Assembly: GCF_003597395.2 (NCBI RefSeq)
Contig: NC_133770.1
Location: 83,945,708 to 84,009,707 of the forward strand
DNA length: 64,000 nt
Direction: 5' to 3'
Origin: Chelonoidis abingdonii
Taxonomy: Eukaryota; Chordata; Testudines; Testudinidae
Under the pieces are notes generated by a model. That model was given only the letters and a program-made list of their open reading frames with translations. It did not search any database and was not told where the DNA came from. The stretch's first letter is position 1; each line of letters begins with the position of its first letter. The position numbers and the translations under genes are program-made. This document shows, one piece after another, positions 1-14,100 of this stretch.

Positions 1-521
1 ATAGATTCAATTACTGTAATGACCTAACTATTCCCAGTCTCTGTTTAAACCTACATTAGTTGTATCTAATTTGCATATTAATTCAAGGAAATGTATTTAT
101 TTGATTTTAACTGAATTCTCATGCTTGGCAGGTGCTCACCAGGTCCTGCAACCTTGAAACTACATAAATAGATCCTATTTTTTATCTACTCAGTACTTGG
201 TTTTCCAATAGTGCCATTCTAATGGACAAAACCTATATTGATCCCCTTTCTTTGATAGAGCTATCTTTCATGTTGGCTTAGTGCTTTCACAGTTGGACTT
301 GCAGGCAGCTTCTTGAAATATTTTATGCGTGGTTACTTATTTGTATTGCAGTAGCTAAGAGTCCTGGTTATGGACCAGGCCCCATTTTACAAACACAAAG
401 ACAATCTGCGCTCCAGAGAGCATAGACTTGTAAAGTAATTCATACTGTGTATAACACTGATTGGGAAACTCTTCAGTAAGTGTTCTTTCCAATGGTAAAA
501 TAACTTCTTTCTCCTTTACAG

Positions 522-613
522 GTTCTGAGTGTGAATGCATAGGTCACTTTAAGCTGATATTCTCTCTTCTGCGTGTCCATGGAGCTGGTCAAGTGCAGCA
601 GTTGGCTTTAGAG
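522..613 (+). CDS. DNAJC13: DNAJC13 exon (first in window)
   Basis: The acceptor is a pyrimidine-rich tract ending TTTACAG at 521 and the donor is GTAAAA at 614. Two bases complete a codon begun upstream, then 30 codons follow, including [15 protein letters not shown], which is highly conserved in vertebrate DNAJC13. It ends on a codon boundary. Confidence 0.93.
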
Positions 614-2070
614 GTAAAAACATTGCTTAAGCAATATATGTTTGTGTACCCAACTCGCAGTACCCAATCTCATGGATGCTGAGTGTAGTTTGTTGCATAG
701 ATGAGCCAGGTACACCAGGCAAAGTTAAGAAATTGCTTTTTTTTATTTGCAAATAGAAACTGTTCTGTTAAAGTCTGTCATATATCCGTCATAACTTGCT
801 CCTCTTTAAAATCGTGACTTCATTCCAAGCTTACCGTTTCATATGGTAGTTCCTGAACATTGGGTGTACACTTGAATGCTGACTGTTTTAGGATATACTA
901 GGAAAAAATTATCAGTTTCTAATGTTTGTTTATCAAACAGCTATCAAATAGATCTTGAATCTGTTTTCTGAATGGTTTTAGCGCTCGATTGATATGTATA
1001 TCTATAGAGAGATCTAACAATAATTTAGGCTAGTTTAACCATAGCCAAAAACTTTAACATATATGTATTTTTAGGAATTAACACCTTCATTGTACATGTG
1101 TCCTAAACAGATAGCTAAGGGTTAATGTTTCTTTTACCTTTTACCTTTTTTCCCTTTCCTCTTTGTGGAATAGAGGAGAGATGCTTCTTGGTATTGTGAT
1201 GTAAAGAGATTGCATCAGTACTCTCAGGTTAGCCCAGAGAGGAAAGTCTGGGTGGGAGAGAGAGGGGGAAGGGAAGTGGGTTATTTCCCTTTGTGGTAAG
1301 ACTCAGGGCTTCTGAGCCTTGGGGTTCCCCAGGGAAGGGTTTGGGGAGACCAGAGGGAGCCAAAACCCTGGAAATTTTGGCTGGTGGCAGCGAGATCAAG
1401 TCTGAGGTGGTAATTAAGCTTGGAGGGGTTCATGCAGGCACCCAGATTTCTGCACGCTAAGGTCCAGATTTGAGAGTGCTTATGACAACATGTCCTTGTA
1501 AAATTTCAACATTGGGTTTTGAATCTAGGTTTATTACACATACTGGAGACTACTGTGCTATAGTAGTGCTTAGAAGTCCTGACAGAGACTGGGAGGGTGG
1601 GGTGGTCCCGTTGTGCATACACATAGTAGGATAGTCCCTGCCTTGAAGAGTAAGCTAAATACTCCTGACAAAGCTGGCAGTGGCGCGGGCCGAGGGACGT
1701 ACTGCCATCACTTCCACTGCTCCAGGCCAATGGGAGCTGCTGAACTGTGGCCAGTAGGAGCCGCGATCGGCCGAACATGCGGATGCGGCAGGTAAACAAA
1801 CCGGCCTGGCCCAGCAGGGGCTTTCCCTGCACAAGTGGCAGAACAAGTTTCGGAGCCACTGATCTAGCAATTTGCCAATAAATTTTACTACTTTCTAATG
1901 ATTCATGCTTTTGATATTTTGCAGGTGGTGAACATAGTGACTTGTAACCAGGAATGTGTTAACAATATTGCTGAGGCAGTGGTTCTTTCCAACTTACTGA
2001 CCCTCCTGCATTCCCTGCCTTCAAGTATGTACTGGGCAGTTGCTTTTTAGAAAGTGTGGGGTTTTTTTGG

Positions 2071-2122
<52 letters not shown>

Positions 2123-5100
2123 ACAAACAAACAAAAAAAAAACAAATTTTGTGAAAAGTTAATGATTTGGAATGCAACTAGGTGAACTTGTAACCTGATC
2201 CTGAGAGGAACCTTAATGTTGCAATATGCATGACCTGGATACCCATTTTATACACTTAACTTTTGGTTCAGCTCAAACACGTCTTAAGCACTTAGATTTC
2301 AAGCTTTTCATTTTGGGAAATGTACAATTAACGCTTCTTTGACATTCACTTTATAAACTGAATACCTCTTCCTACAATTCTAAAATCTATAAATTGTGCA
2401 ATATCTCAATTTTTGTAGTTTCCACTCATTGGTCTTCACCTGAATGACACCTTTGCTGTGAACTTGATAAAGGAAATTTTAGATAGATGGAATATACTTG
2501 CTTAACTGGAATTTAGTCAGGACTGTAGGCCTGCCATCTCTGCCTTGTACTTACTTTCAAATCCTTTCTGTCAAATTCTTATTAGGTAGGCTTCATTTTT
2601 AACTCATGATGATGCTTTCCAGGAGCCAGTTCTTTGGGAGGAAAAACTCCTTGGTTGGCTTAACACCAGAACTGAAGTATTCTGTTCTTCATAGCGCTCA
2701 GTCCAATAAATCTTGTATGGAAGAACTGATCATAACAGCAGGCATAGTTTCTCTAATATTTCTGTTTCATCTTGACAGGTCGGCAGCTTGTTCTTGAAAC
2801 TCTCTATGCCCTGACATCTAGTACAAAAATAATTAAAGAGGCCATGGCAAAAGGTACAGTATTCTCTGAATGGCTGATAAAATAGACTTGTACGAAATGA
2901 AGATCAAAACTGTTGCAGACATGGTGGTGTGAGATTTAGCTCTGCTACTGAGAACAGTGTATAACTAGTGGCTGCTGTGATTTTGGAAAAACCTTAAACA
3001 TTTTCCCCCTGTTTTTCCTAACAGGTGCTTTAATCTACTTATTAGATATGTTCTGCAATTCAACACATCCACAGGTCCGAACCCAGACAGCAGAGCTTTT
3101 TGCCAAAATGACTGCAGATAAACTTGTGGGTCCAAAGGTGAGTAAGAGTGAATTTAAAAAGTTACTATGTTGTTTTTCACACAAAGGACTTGGTGTCCCT
3201 GAAATCAAAGAAGAGGTACTGAACAACTCCAAATTCAGTCAACTTTTGAAGAGTTAAATGTTTACTACACTTGCCTGCCTCCCCCCCCCACCCCAAAACA
3301 GCTTTTGTGGGCTCACAAGATTTTCTTAAGCTTATCTCCTCTGCTTGTGAAAGACTCAAACATGGGAAACTGATTGTAGAACAACAGGGAAATTGGCTAG
3401 AAAAACCAAATATTTCTCTGTTCTTTCAGTTATAGTAACATTAGGTATTTGCCTGAAAACATTTTACCTTTTGTAATGTGATTAGATTGCAATGTTCCAT
3501 GAAGCTTCCATAAGAACAGATATGTTTCATTTGATGGCAAGAGTATTTGGTAAGATATAGATCACATTCGTAGATCTAGAGGGAGATGGATTTAGGCAAT
3601 AGCAGTTTCCAGTATGTAAAATCATTGATAGGGACAAAAGGCATCTTTTCAGGAAGGAGACTAAAGGGTAGATGCTCAATAGAGGATGAGATTGAAGACC
3701 CTGAAAATCAAACTTGCATATCAAAAATATCAGCTTTTTTTCTCCATCTTTATGTAAAAAGAAAATATAAAACTTGTATTTAACTGAAATGAATTACTGT
3801 CATTTTATAACTTTCTAATTGTGAGATCTCAGTATAAAATCTCAATCACTGGTAACCAGCATAACAAAGAGGTGATCTCAGATTTTGTTTTCTGACAGAC
3901 TTTTAGTCATTGGGTGCCTGCATTTGAGATGCCGTTTCTCATCATGAAATTAATGGTTGGGTTTTTATACCAGATAACTTATTAACTGAAATACACATAA
4001 AATTGAGTTTGAATGATGCTTTCTCTTATCAGACAGAAGTATTTTGGCATAGTCATGTACCAATACATGAATTTGAAAAAAACAGAAACAAAAAACCTTT
4101 ACATAGGAAGACCTTTTATGATGCCATTGAATTTAACTGGTATGGTGTTTGATATTATAAGATGGTGGGGATTGCTTTTCTTTTGCAGGTTAGAATTACA
4201 CTAATGAAGTTTCTGCCTGGAGTCTTTATGGATGCCATGAGAGATAATCCTGAAGCTGCTGTTCATATTTTTGAAGGAACGCATGAAAATCCTGAGTTAA
4301 TTTGGAATGATCTCTCCAGAGAGAGAGTATCAGCAACTGTTCGAGAAATGATGCTAGAGTATGTAGACTTACTGTGTAAATAGCTACTGTATTTGCTAAG
4401 TGATACACTTGTGTAGCAGTTTGATTCCTTAAGGTCATTCTCATCAATTAACAGAAATATCCATTTGTGACAAAATTTGAGTTCTGCTTGATTAAAAAGT
4501 AGAGAAGGCTTAAGGCAATGCCTTCCAGCAGAGCATGTAGGTTGAGTAGAGCCTCAGCACAACTGTGAATAATAACTACCAAGCAATGCAGTGCATGTAA
4601 CTGCCACCTGCTGGCCACTCGCTGCCTGTGACGCTCCAAAGAAAAGGAAGGCACCTAGTTCTGTATGCTCTCTCAGCCCAACAGGTCACATTGCTTCAAA
4701 CCTGAGAAGGGAGAATTGAAAGTGAGGGGGGAAAGAAGGTAGAGTTTTGGAATGTGACCCTTGCTTAACCATTACACGTGTCAGGGAATGGGGGAGCCAG
4801 TCAGGAGAGTGAAGGTTGGGATTTTGAATGGGAGCCACACTTTTGTTGTATCTAGGATCGATAATCTTTTAATTCACCTAATTTTTTATTTAATAGGCAC
4901 TTTAAACTTCAGAGGGACAACCCTGATGCTAACTGGAAGGTAAAAGCAAAAATGTTCATATTTCAGAACCCTGAAATCAAAGAGAAACAGTAGGGAAACT
5001 GTTAATAAGTGCTCATGCTTTGTTTTCACATGCATTTCTTTTCTCTTCAGTGGCATAGAAAATGCCAGCGAAACGCTTCTAGCAAACGCCACCTGCTCTC

Positions 5101-8100
5101 TCATTACTCTAGTCTAGAGTTGACATCTAAAAAACAAGTTACATTGTAGAATTACTGAATCTATCCTCCAAATAACCCCACAAATTCGGTCTCTTGCTAG
5201 AAGCATTTAAACACAGGTGGGCTACAAATGTACATAAGCTGTAAATTTAACAGTGACATTCAAAATTATATTGTGATCAGAGAGCCTTAAATGGTCCCCA
5301 GTATGCTGACTTTCAAATCTTACATGATATAGCAAATTACTCTGTTTTCCAGTTGTTCGTAAGCCATTAATGTTTTCATCACAGAAAAATGTATGTCTGG
5401 GCCAACTGAATTGGTTGTATAGTAAATGCCACCTGAATTGTTAAATGTATGGTAAAGTATTTGTAAATCTGTCCTAAAAATTAGTCCGGTGGCACCTTAA
5501 AGACTGACAGATTTATTTGGGCATTTTGTAAAAAACCCACTTCAGGTGCATGAAGTGAAAATTATTGATACAGGCATAAGTATACTGGCACATGAAGACA
5601 AGGAAGTTACCTTACAAGTGAAGAACCAGTGTTGACAAGGTCAATTCAGTCAGGGTGGATGTGGTCCACTTCCAATAATTGATGGGGAAGTGTCAATACC
5701 AAGGGATACTGGTTCTCCACTTGTAAGGTAACTCCCTTCTCTTCATGTGCCAGTGTATTTATGCCTCTATCTGTAATTTTCACTCTGCGCATCTGAAGAA
5801 GTGGGTTTTTACCCACGAAAGCCTTTGCCCAAATAAATCTGTTAGTCTTTAAGGTACCACTGGATTCCTCATTGTTTTTGTGGATACAGACTAACACGGC
5901 TACCCCTTGATACTAAAAATAGGACATTTAGAATCTCTTCCACTGCCACTGCAATTCTAGTAATTTTTCAGAACTACATTTTCTGAGGGGAGACAATTGA
6001 GTAGTGTTAGGAAATAACTTAACATAACACACACACTGTGCTGTATGGTTTCACTCTCTAAACTGTCAAACACATAAGAAGGAAAAATGCAATTGTTGGT
6101 TCCAATAAAAATCGGAACTGGAACTTTTCTACCAGTTCTGGTGTAAAGCTTCAAATATTTGAATGTCTTTCATAAAAGTTGAGATGATTTACTAAGAAAT
6201 CAGGCTCGTTAGATTATCCTCGTTTAATTTTAAACGTAGAACTCCGTCTTCATCAGCCATGTTGTTTAATTTCTTTTGTGATTAGTGTCCGTCACTAGTA
6301 TATTTGCATTCACTGCAACTAGCTGAACCCACGGATTTACTTGAAAATGCCCACTCACCATACAGTACTTCCAAGTTCAGGATTTTGTTAGGAAAGTATC
6401 AGGTACCTACTGTTTCTACAGTAAGTTACTGTAAAGAAATTATGATATTGCTAACTTTGCTGAACAATTCCGTGTTGATGTGTTTTAGGGAACAAAGCTA
6501 GTGTTATGCGAGTCTCCTTTAATGAAAAAACTTTAGTGAAATCATGGGTGTAATTGGTTGCAAGGTTTTACTGATTTGCATCTTTCCTGATAAGAGGGAT
6601 GACTTGTTGCTGAGTTATATGGTAATTTCTGTTCCTCTCCAATTTTATATAGCTGCCTGAAGACTTTGCTGTGGTGTATGGTGAAGCAGAAGGTGAACTT
6701 TCTGTAGGGGGAGTCTTCTTAAGAATCTTTATTGCCCAGCCGGCCTGGGTTCTACGAAAACCTAGAGAATTTCTTATTGCACTGTTGGAAAAATTCACTG
6801 AACTGCTGGAGAAAAATAACCCCCATGTAAGAAACCTTTATAGCTCTGCTTTCAAAATTGTGTTCAACATATAGTAAAGGCAAAGTTGGGCAAATTTCCA
6901 AGCAATAATGTAAGATGCTAATTAGCATTTGGTTAACTTTGCTTCTGTCTTGCTGCTTGTATTTCTGCTTGCAGTGGTGGTGGCCATTTCCTTTCCAACA
7001 TAGAAATAGCTTTAAATCTTTTCTGATTTTGTGCAAAAGCACTTAGATATGATGAAGCGTTTTAAAAATACCAGATCAGCAAACAATTAGAATTTGAATT
7101 TCTTAAATCAAGAGTCCCTGTCTTTTGATTGCTCCTTTTCAGTCCTATTGGAGTTTTAGCTCAGGGTATTGACTAGGGGAATGCAAATCCGAGAGAGTTC
7201 CGCAAACATTCTGTAACTCATGGCTTGCTTGGAGGAAAACTGTACCTATCTAGCTCAACCTAACAGTACAAAAAATTACAGGAAAAGAAGCACTTGCCAA
7301 CATAAGAGCGGGTTAGAAATGGACGGTCAGTTTGTGCCACTGGCCTCCCATATTTCTGTTGACCCAGTTATATCACTGCTGAGCAAGGTTGCCTCCCCCA
7401 GCACTCAGGTCAGTGTAAAAAGAAGAATCCATTTTTTTAGCTTATTCACAGGATGAGCAAAATCATTAATTGTGCTTGAAACTCTGAGGGAAGTCAGTGG
7501 TTCAGTGGCATCAAATCTGACTTTTTAAATAATTCCCTGGACACTGTCTGTCTGGAGGAACTCGAGTAGGCTGAAGTCCATCCTGGCTCAGTTACTTCTA
7601 CTCTACTCATTCTAGTTTTTTAAATGAAGCAATGTATTCAGTGAGTTAATGCAAACGTGTTTTTTGTTAATAAAGATGCATTCTTCTCACCTCCTCCCCC
7701 CAAAACTTACTGGCTTTCAGTCAGTATAGAAGTCAATCCACATCTGTAATACTTCGTAATGTCTGACTTTCCACAGATCTGAAACAGCAAGTACTTGCAC
7801 TGGGTTTCTTTAATGTTATAGCTAATTTTGACCTGGAAAATTAATAATTAATAATTCGTATGCGTTCACAGGGGGAAACATTAGAAACTGTAACAACAGC
7901 AACTGTGTGCCTCTTCAGCACTCAGCCTCAGCTAGCAGATCAAGTCCCACCACTTGGTCATCTCCCCAAGATTCTCCAGGCTCTAAATCACAAGAACAAT
8001 GCTATTCCTAAAAGTGCTGTTCGTGTCATACATACACTGTCTGATAATGAGGTACTACATTTTAAGATTTTCTTTTTAGATGGTTTGTATATACTAAGTG

Positions 8101-11100
8101 TATATAGTGTGTACGTTCATACCAACTTAGGGCTTGTTTACCTGGCCCAACAAAGCACTCTAGAGGGGTGCAATTTGTAGAGCGCTCTAACTGCCACACT
8201 TAGACCTGGTTGGCACACTCTCTAAAATGTACCTACTATGTGGTAATGTAGTGTTAATGCAAGCCTGGTACCTTTGGAGTGTGCCAGCAAGGTCTGCACG
8301 AGGTAATTGGAGCACAACATGTTGAAGCACTTTACCACGACCTGTAGACAGGCCCTTAATTACTTTTGTGGCAAATAAATCTTTAGAGAACTCTCTTAAT
8401 AGTCATATTGGTTACCTACGTGGATATTTCACCCCCACGTTCTTAAAACTAAGCCCACATAGCTTCCAGCAGTAGGTGGGTTTTTCTTCTGTGTTCACTG
8501 TATTACTGTGGTTGATTGGTTAGTAGGTAGTTTTAATTCATCCTTATTATGGATAAAAGCAACCAGCAAACATCTGCTGCAACAGTTGGGGCCTGCTGCT
8601 ACTATTGTGAAACATGCAAAGCTCCTCCAGAAAAATATGAAGGCGACAGTCAGATATCTGCAGTTTACCATCGCAGTAGATGTAGAAGTTACAATAGTAC
8701 TCATGATTTGAATTTTAGATTAAAAATACAATCAATACAGTACAAATGCTTTTCCTTCTCTACGCACAGCTTTGTGTTCGAGCAATGGCATCACTTGAGA
8801 CCATTGGCCCTTTGATGAATGGAATGAAAAAGCGATTGGATACGATTGGTCTAGCCTGTGAAGCACTTAATCGAATGTTTCAAAAGGAGCAGAATGATTT
8901 AGTAGCCCAAGTAAGCAACCTGTTCTAAAGAAATGGTATAAGTACTTCACACTCACATGTGCATTAGTTCAGGAGGTGTGCAAGAACTGTGTCCTGTGAT
9001 TACTGACTACTTTAGAGTGCTAGCTGGTGCGCACTTCTGTCTTACCTATTAACTTGTCTATTTTCCCATTGTCGGTCTAGTACTATTAAAAGTCCTGGTT
9101 TGATAAAGCTAGAATCTGAAGTCCCTCATCCATAGCTCAGAACTGCAGAACAGGCTTCCCCATGCCTTTGGACAACATACTTAGACTTTATCATAAAGCT
9201 TCTAACCTGAGCGAGTAGCTCATGACTTGCATTCTCTAACTTTTTTCTTCTGACAGTAGGAAAAAAAAGGTGTCCGTAGGGCTTGCTTCAAGGATGTGGA
9301 CCAGGAGCAGAACTGCCAACTCACTTCATAATTGTCACTGAGTAGCTTAGTGTCTTCTGAGTTGAATTGACATCATTGCATTTTCTTTTTTTCCCGGCAT
9401 TTTTATCTTATCTACAGCAGCATGAGCGTAGCTGTTTACATACATGTACTGACCTGTTTTCAGAAGTAGGTGTAATAGAGCAGTTCAGAGTATTGTGGAT
9501 CTTCAAAAGAGATCCTGTTATTTCAAAAAGACGAAAAAAAAGCTTTAGTGCAACAACTGTTCTAAAGCAGAGTGAAGTGAGCAATCAAACACTAGTAAAA
9601 GTCCATTCAGTTCAAATGTTCTCAGAGTCCATTGTATTAAATATCTTTAATTTTGCTTTGTAGGCTTTGAAAGCAGATTTGGTTCCGTATCTCCTAAAAT
9701 TGCTTGAAGGTGTTGGCCTAGAAAATTTGGAAAGCCCATCTGCCACAAAGGCTCAGATAGTTAAAACCTTGAAGTCTATGACTCGCAGCCTACAGTATGG
9801 AGAACAGGTAGGTACTTATTAACAATAGGGTGTTTAGATGTCCCAATTTTATAGGGATAGTCCTGATTTGGGAGGCTTTTTCTTATATAGGCTCCTATTA
9901 CCCCCACCCCATGTCCCATTTTTCTCACTTGCTGTCTGGTCACCCTAACTAACAATGTTCTGAATCGCTGGGCTTGAGAAAGCTTAATCATTATATACAG
10001 AGATATACTTTTGAGCCAGTACACCTGAGAGCATGTCTCCCAGCCTAACCTTTATTGAAGTGCCTAAGCTATATCAACTAGTGGTCAATGTTAAGTGGCA
10101 GAGTATTCCAGATGCACAGCTTTTAATGAGTCAGTCAGTCAATATCGTCCTATGAAGGGAAGATCAGGAGCAGAGAATGAGATTTGTAGGCCACCGGACC
10201 AACTATAGAAATAGCGTCTGAGGCCTAGAGTGCCAGTAAAGGCTCCTGACATCTGAAAGTAGATAGGCAAGGCTGATGCACAGGTGTCCTTGGAGCCTGT
10301 ACTGCAGTGAGTATCTGGACAACTGCAGCTTGAAAACTTTTTGGATTCTTGAAAATTCCTCTGCACAGAGAATGCTTTAGAGTTGAGACCCAAAAAATAA
10401 ATTGTCCAAGTAACACAGATTCCTCTGACCAGTTGAGACGGTGTGTACGTTCTCGCTCCCACAGCAATACTAAAATCAGAATCTTGTTCTAACGTCCCTC
10501 TGGTTCAGTTAGTCCTGGGCTCCTTTCTTCCGTCCTCGTTCAGGACTGTCAAGTACTATCCAGGTTGACGTCCTGATTCTGCCGCAAGGCAACAGTTCTG
10601 CTTCTCAGGCCATCTGGCGTTTGAGGCAGGAGGCTGCTACCATTGCTTCTGCTCTCCCTGTTGACCCACTGAATGGGTGAGGGAAGAGAAGCACTAGGGA
10701 GAAATTCAAGCTGTTCAGTAGCACTAAATCTTCTTGGGATATCCATGCTTGTATATTCAGCCCCCACCTGAACAGTGACCAACTGTTTACCCTGTGTAAT
10801 ATTTGTGGTTTTGGGGTTAGGATTGTGTATGCCTATTTGGATACTTAGGTGTTCATTTTATAGATCTAGTCAATTTCTAAAAATTGACCTTACCATCATT
10901 AGTAAAGAGTGGAATGTTTCTGTCCAGTTATTGTAAGAAGTTATTAAATGTGAACACTTACCAGCTCTTATTGTTATAGGTAAATGAAATCCTGTCTCGT
11001 TCATCTGTGTGGAGTGCCTTCAAAGATCAGAAACATGACTTGTTCATTTCTGAGACACAAACAGTAGGATACCTCACAGGTCAGCAACACTTATTTCAGA

Positions 11101-14100
11101 TTAGAGTTGTAACCTTCACTTCACTGCTACTGTTTCAAATGAACCTTGAAATATGCTTGAATAGAGCTGAGATACTTGACTCATTGTTTAATGGTGTGGT
11201 GGGTACAGCCTCTATTTATCCTCCAAAGTTTTGCTGCCATCATGAACTACTGTTGTTTTTAATTTTATACAGTTTGATCTCTTCTGCTGACATGGGTAGG
11301 CTATCTCTGTTGTTGTTGTTAGCCCAAGGCTGGTACATACCTAAACATATTTCTGAGGAATCAGTTACTGTGGCTTTTAGTGTTTAAAAATAAGTATATT
11401 GGGCTTTGTAAGACTTCTTATAGTTGCAGATTTTCCTACCAGTAGCAAATAGTCCTCACAGTGCTCTGTGGTGATACAGCTAAAGTTGTTCCAGCTCCTG
11501 CTGGCTGTTGTACTTAAATATCACAGGCAAAGTTCTCATAAGTGCCTAAGAGCATAGTTCATTATGGCTTCATCACTTCTAGTGTGTGGGTTCTATTCTC
11601 CATTTTTCAAATGGCATCATTTTTATTCAAAAGCAAATTTAGCCTTTTTATGACTTGGATTTATCAAGAAGACCATGTTACTTGTTCACACTGTGCAAAT
11701 ATTTGATTTATTTATTTGACTCATGAAAGTTCAAAATTATACTGAAGCAGCGTACTTGTATTCTGAGACCTGTAAATTTGTGGTAGGAAGAGCTCGAACT
11801 TTGAGAAACTTGCATGGCTAGATTTTTCATTTTGATAAGGCATACTGTATTATATTGTGATTTCCTTCATGGAGTCCAAAGCTTAACTTATTTTATTTAA
11901 CAAACAATGAGTGAGTTGATGATGTTTAACATTTCTACATAACCTACAAACTGTCCATAAGCTGTAACAGGTTTCTTCTCTTCTCTTTGATTGCTGATAA
12001 AAGCAACCTAGAACACTGTCATGAAATTTCTCCACTAAAATAAATTATTCAAAACTGAGAGAAAGGCCAAAAGGTTGATGTGGGATTTTAATTTTTAAGA
12101 CTTCTGATTTTGAAGGACTTCATTAAGCCTTTTCTCCTTAAGTCAAGTACAACTAAGCTTTTCCTCACAGTGCAGAGAACTTGCATGCCTCTCCCCAAAT
12201 AAGCACAGAGTTAGTCACACCTTCTCTCTATGTGCATGTGGTCATCAACCCTCACTTGTGAAGTAATACTGACTAGATTATTCACACATTAAGACAAATG
12301 CGTAGAAAGGAAAGTCTTTGATATTTATTTCTGATCATATTTCCAGATAAATCTCACTGAGCCCTTTTGGCTAATTGAGGTTAAGAATGTTACGGCCTAG
12401 GACAGGGGTTCTGAAACTGGGGGTCAGGACCCCTCAGGGGATCACAAGGTTATTACATGGGGGATCACGAGCTGTCAACCTCCACCCCAAACCCCACTTT
12501 GCCTCCAGCATTTATAATAGTGTTTATAAATTAAGAACACTTTTTTAATATATTTAAGGGGGTTGCACTCAGAGGCTTGCTATTTGAAAGGGGTCACCAG
12601 TGCAAAAGGTTTGAGAGCCACTGGCCTAGGAGCAGATTCGTAGCATTTGTTGGGCTGTAGGAGTATACCATGATTTGAAAAGGAAAACACTAATTCGTGG
12701 TTTGTTTGCCTTACACGAAAAGGGCAAAGCACTTCTTAGTCACACAGCATGTTCAAGACTGTCTAGCTCAGGGGTGGGCAAACTTTTTTTTTTTTTTTTT
12801 TTTTTTGGCCTGAGGGCCGCATCAGGTTTCTGAAATTGTATGGAGAAGCCCCTCTGCTTCTCGTCTCCTAATGGCCGCCCCCAGGGACTCCTGCCCCATC
12901 CACCCCTTCTGCTCTCTGTCCCTCTGCCAGCCCTTGGACTCCCTACCCCATCCAACCCCCCCTCCCTGTCGTTGCCCCCATCCCCCCTCGCCGCTTCATC
13001 CAACTCCTCCTCTCCTTTTTGACTGTCCCCACCCCTCCCTCAGGACCCCTGCTCCCATTCAACCTCCCCGTTTCCCACCCTCTGACTGTCCTGGCTGCTA
13101 TCCACACCCCTGACGGCGCTGCCTGAGCACCGGTGGCTGGGGCTGCGGCTGCACCAGGACAGGCAGCTGTGCCGCACAGCACAGGGCACTGGGTCAAGCC
13201 CCAGCTCAGCAGCTGCACTGCCCCAGGAGCTCGCTCCGCCACTGCCCAGAGCACAGTGAGCTGAGGCTGCAGAGGGAAGGGGAATGGCGGGGGAGGGGGG
13301 CTGGAGGTGAGCCTTCTGGGCCAGGAGCTCAGGGGCCGGTCAGGACGGTCCTGCAGGCTGTAGTTTGCCCACTTCTGGTCTAGCTGTTTCCTACTCCATT
13401 TCTTTTGGTAAATAGTCTTTCTGTCGGTTCCCAGCGAGACTTGAAAGCCAATGTGGCTCGTTCCATGCATTGGTAGACTTCCTGCTGATGGATTCATTGC
13501 TCTTTTGCTAATTTTTGCTGAGTAGAGTCCTACAGTATTTTATATGCTTCAGCTCTTTGGGGTGTGGAAGGGATGGACACATACCATTTATATTCTTAAC
13601 TACGAGATTTTCTGGACAAGTAACCTCTCTATGCCTTTGTTCGTTGCATTGGGCGATTCTTAAATGACAGGGATGAGGCTAAATTCTTTATGCTTGTAAA
13701 GTGCTTACTGATCATAGGAGAGAAGACACCATAGAAATGATAATCTAACCGTAAACTGAGCATTTCTCTATACTCGGCGCTTGTCTACACTTAGATTGCT
13801 GTAGCACTTTGTGAAGATGCTACCTATGCTGACATGGGAGAACTTCTCACATTGGTGTAGCTACTCCACCTCTCCAAGGCCTGGTCTACACTACGCGTTT
13901 ATACCGATTTTAGCAGCATTAAACCAATTCAACGCTGCGCCCGTCCACACAACGAGGCCCTTTATATCGATATAAAGGGCTCTTAAAACCGGTTTCTGTA
14001 CTCCTCCCCGACGAGAGACGTAGCACTGAAATCGGTATTACCATATCGGATTAGGGTTAGTGTGGCCGCAAATCGACGGTATTGGCCTCCGGGCAGTATC

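Larger units (their letters stand above)
614..1924 (+). other. DNAJC13 intron
   Basis: AT-rich to 1150, then the repeats listed at 1190-1860. No other gene seen. Confidence 0.7.

Noticed and set aside
1506..1859. 117-codon open frame on - as a gene
   Set aside because: It covers a GC-rich decayed hAT-like repeat and an older repeat; no domain.
7220..7456. 78-codon open frame in a DNAJC13 intron as an extra exon
   Set aside because: No counterpart in the protein as known, no good acceptor, and the flanking exons join in phase without it.
10139..10462. 107-codon open frame on - as a gene
   Set aside because: No recognisable family, start context or splice pattern, and it lies inside a DNAJC13 intron.
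12943..13497. 184-codon open frame on - as a gene
   Set aside because: It spans the C-rich hAT element and its flank; the openness is a composition effect and no domain is visible.
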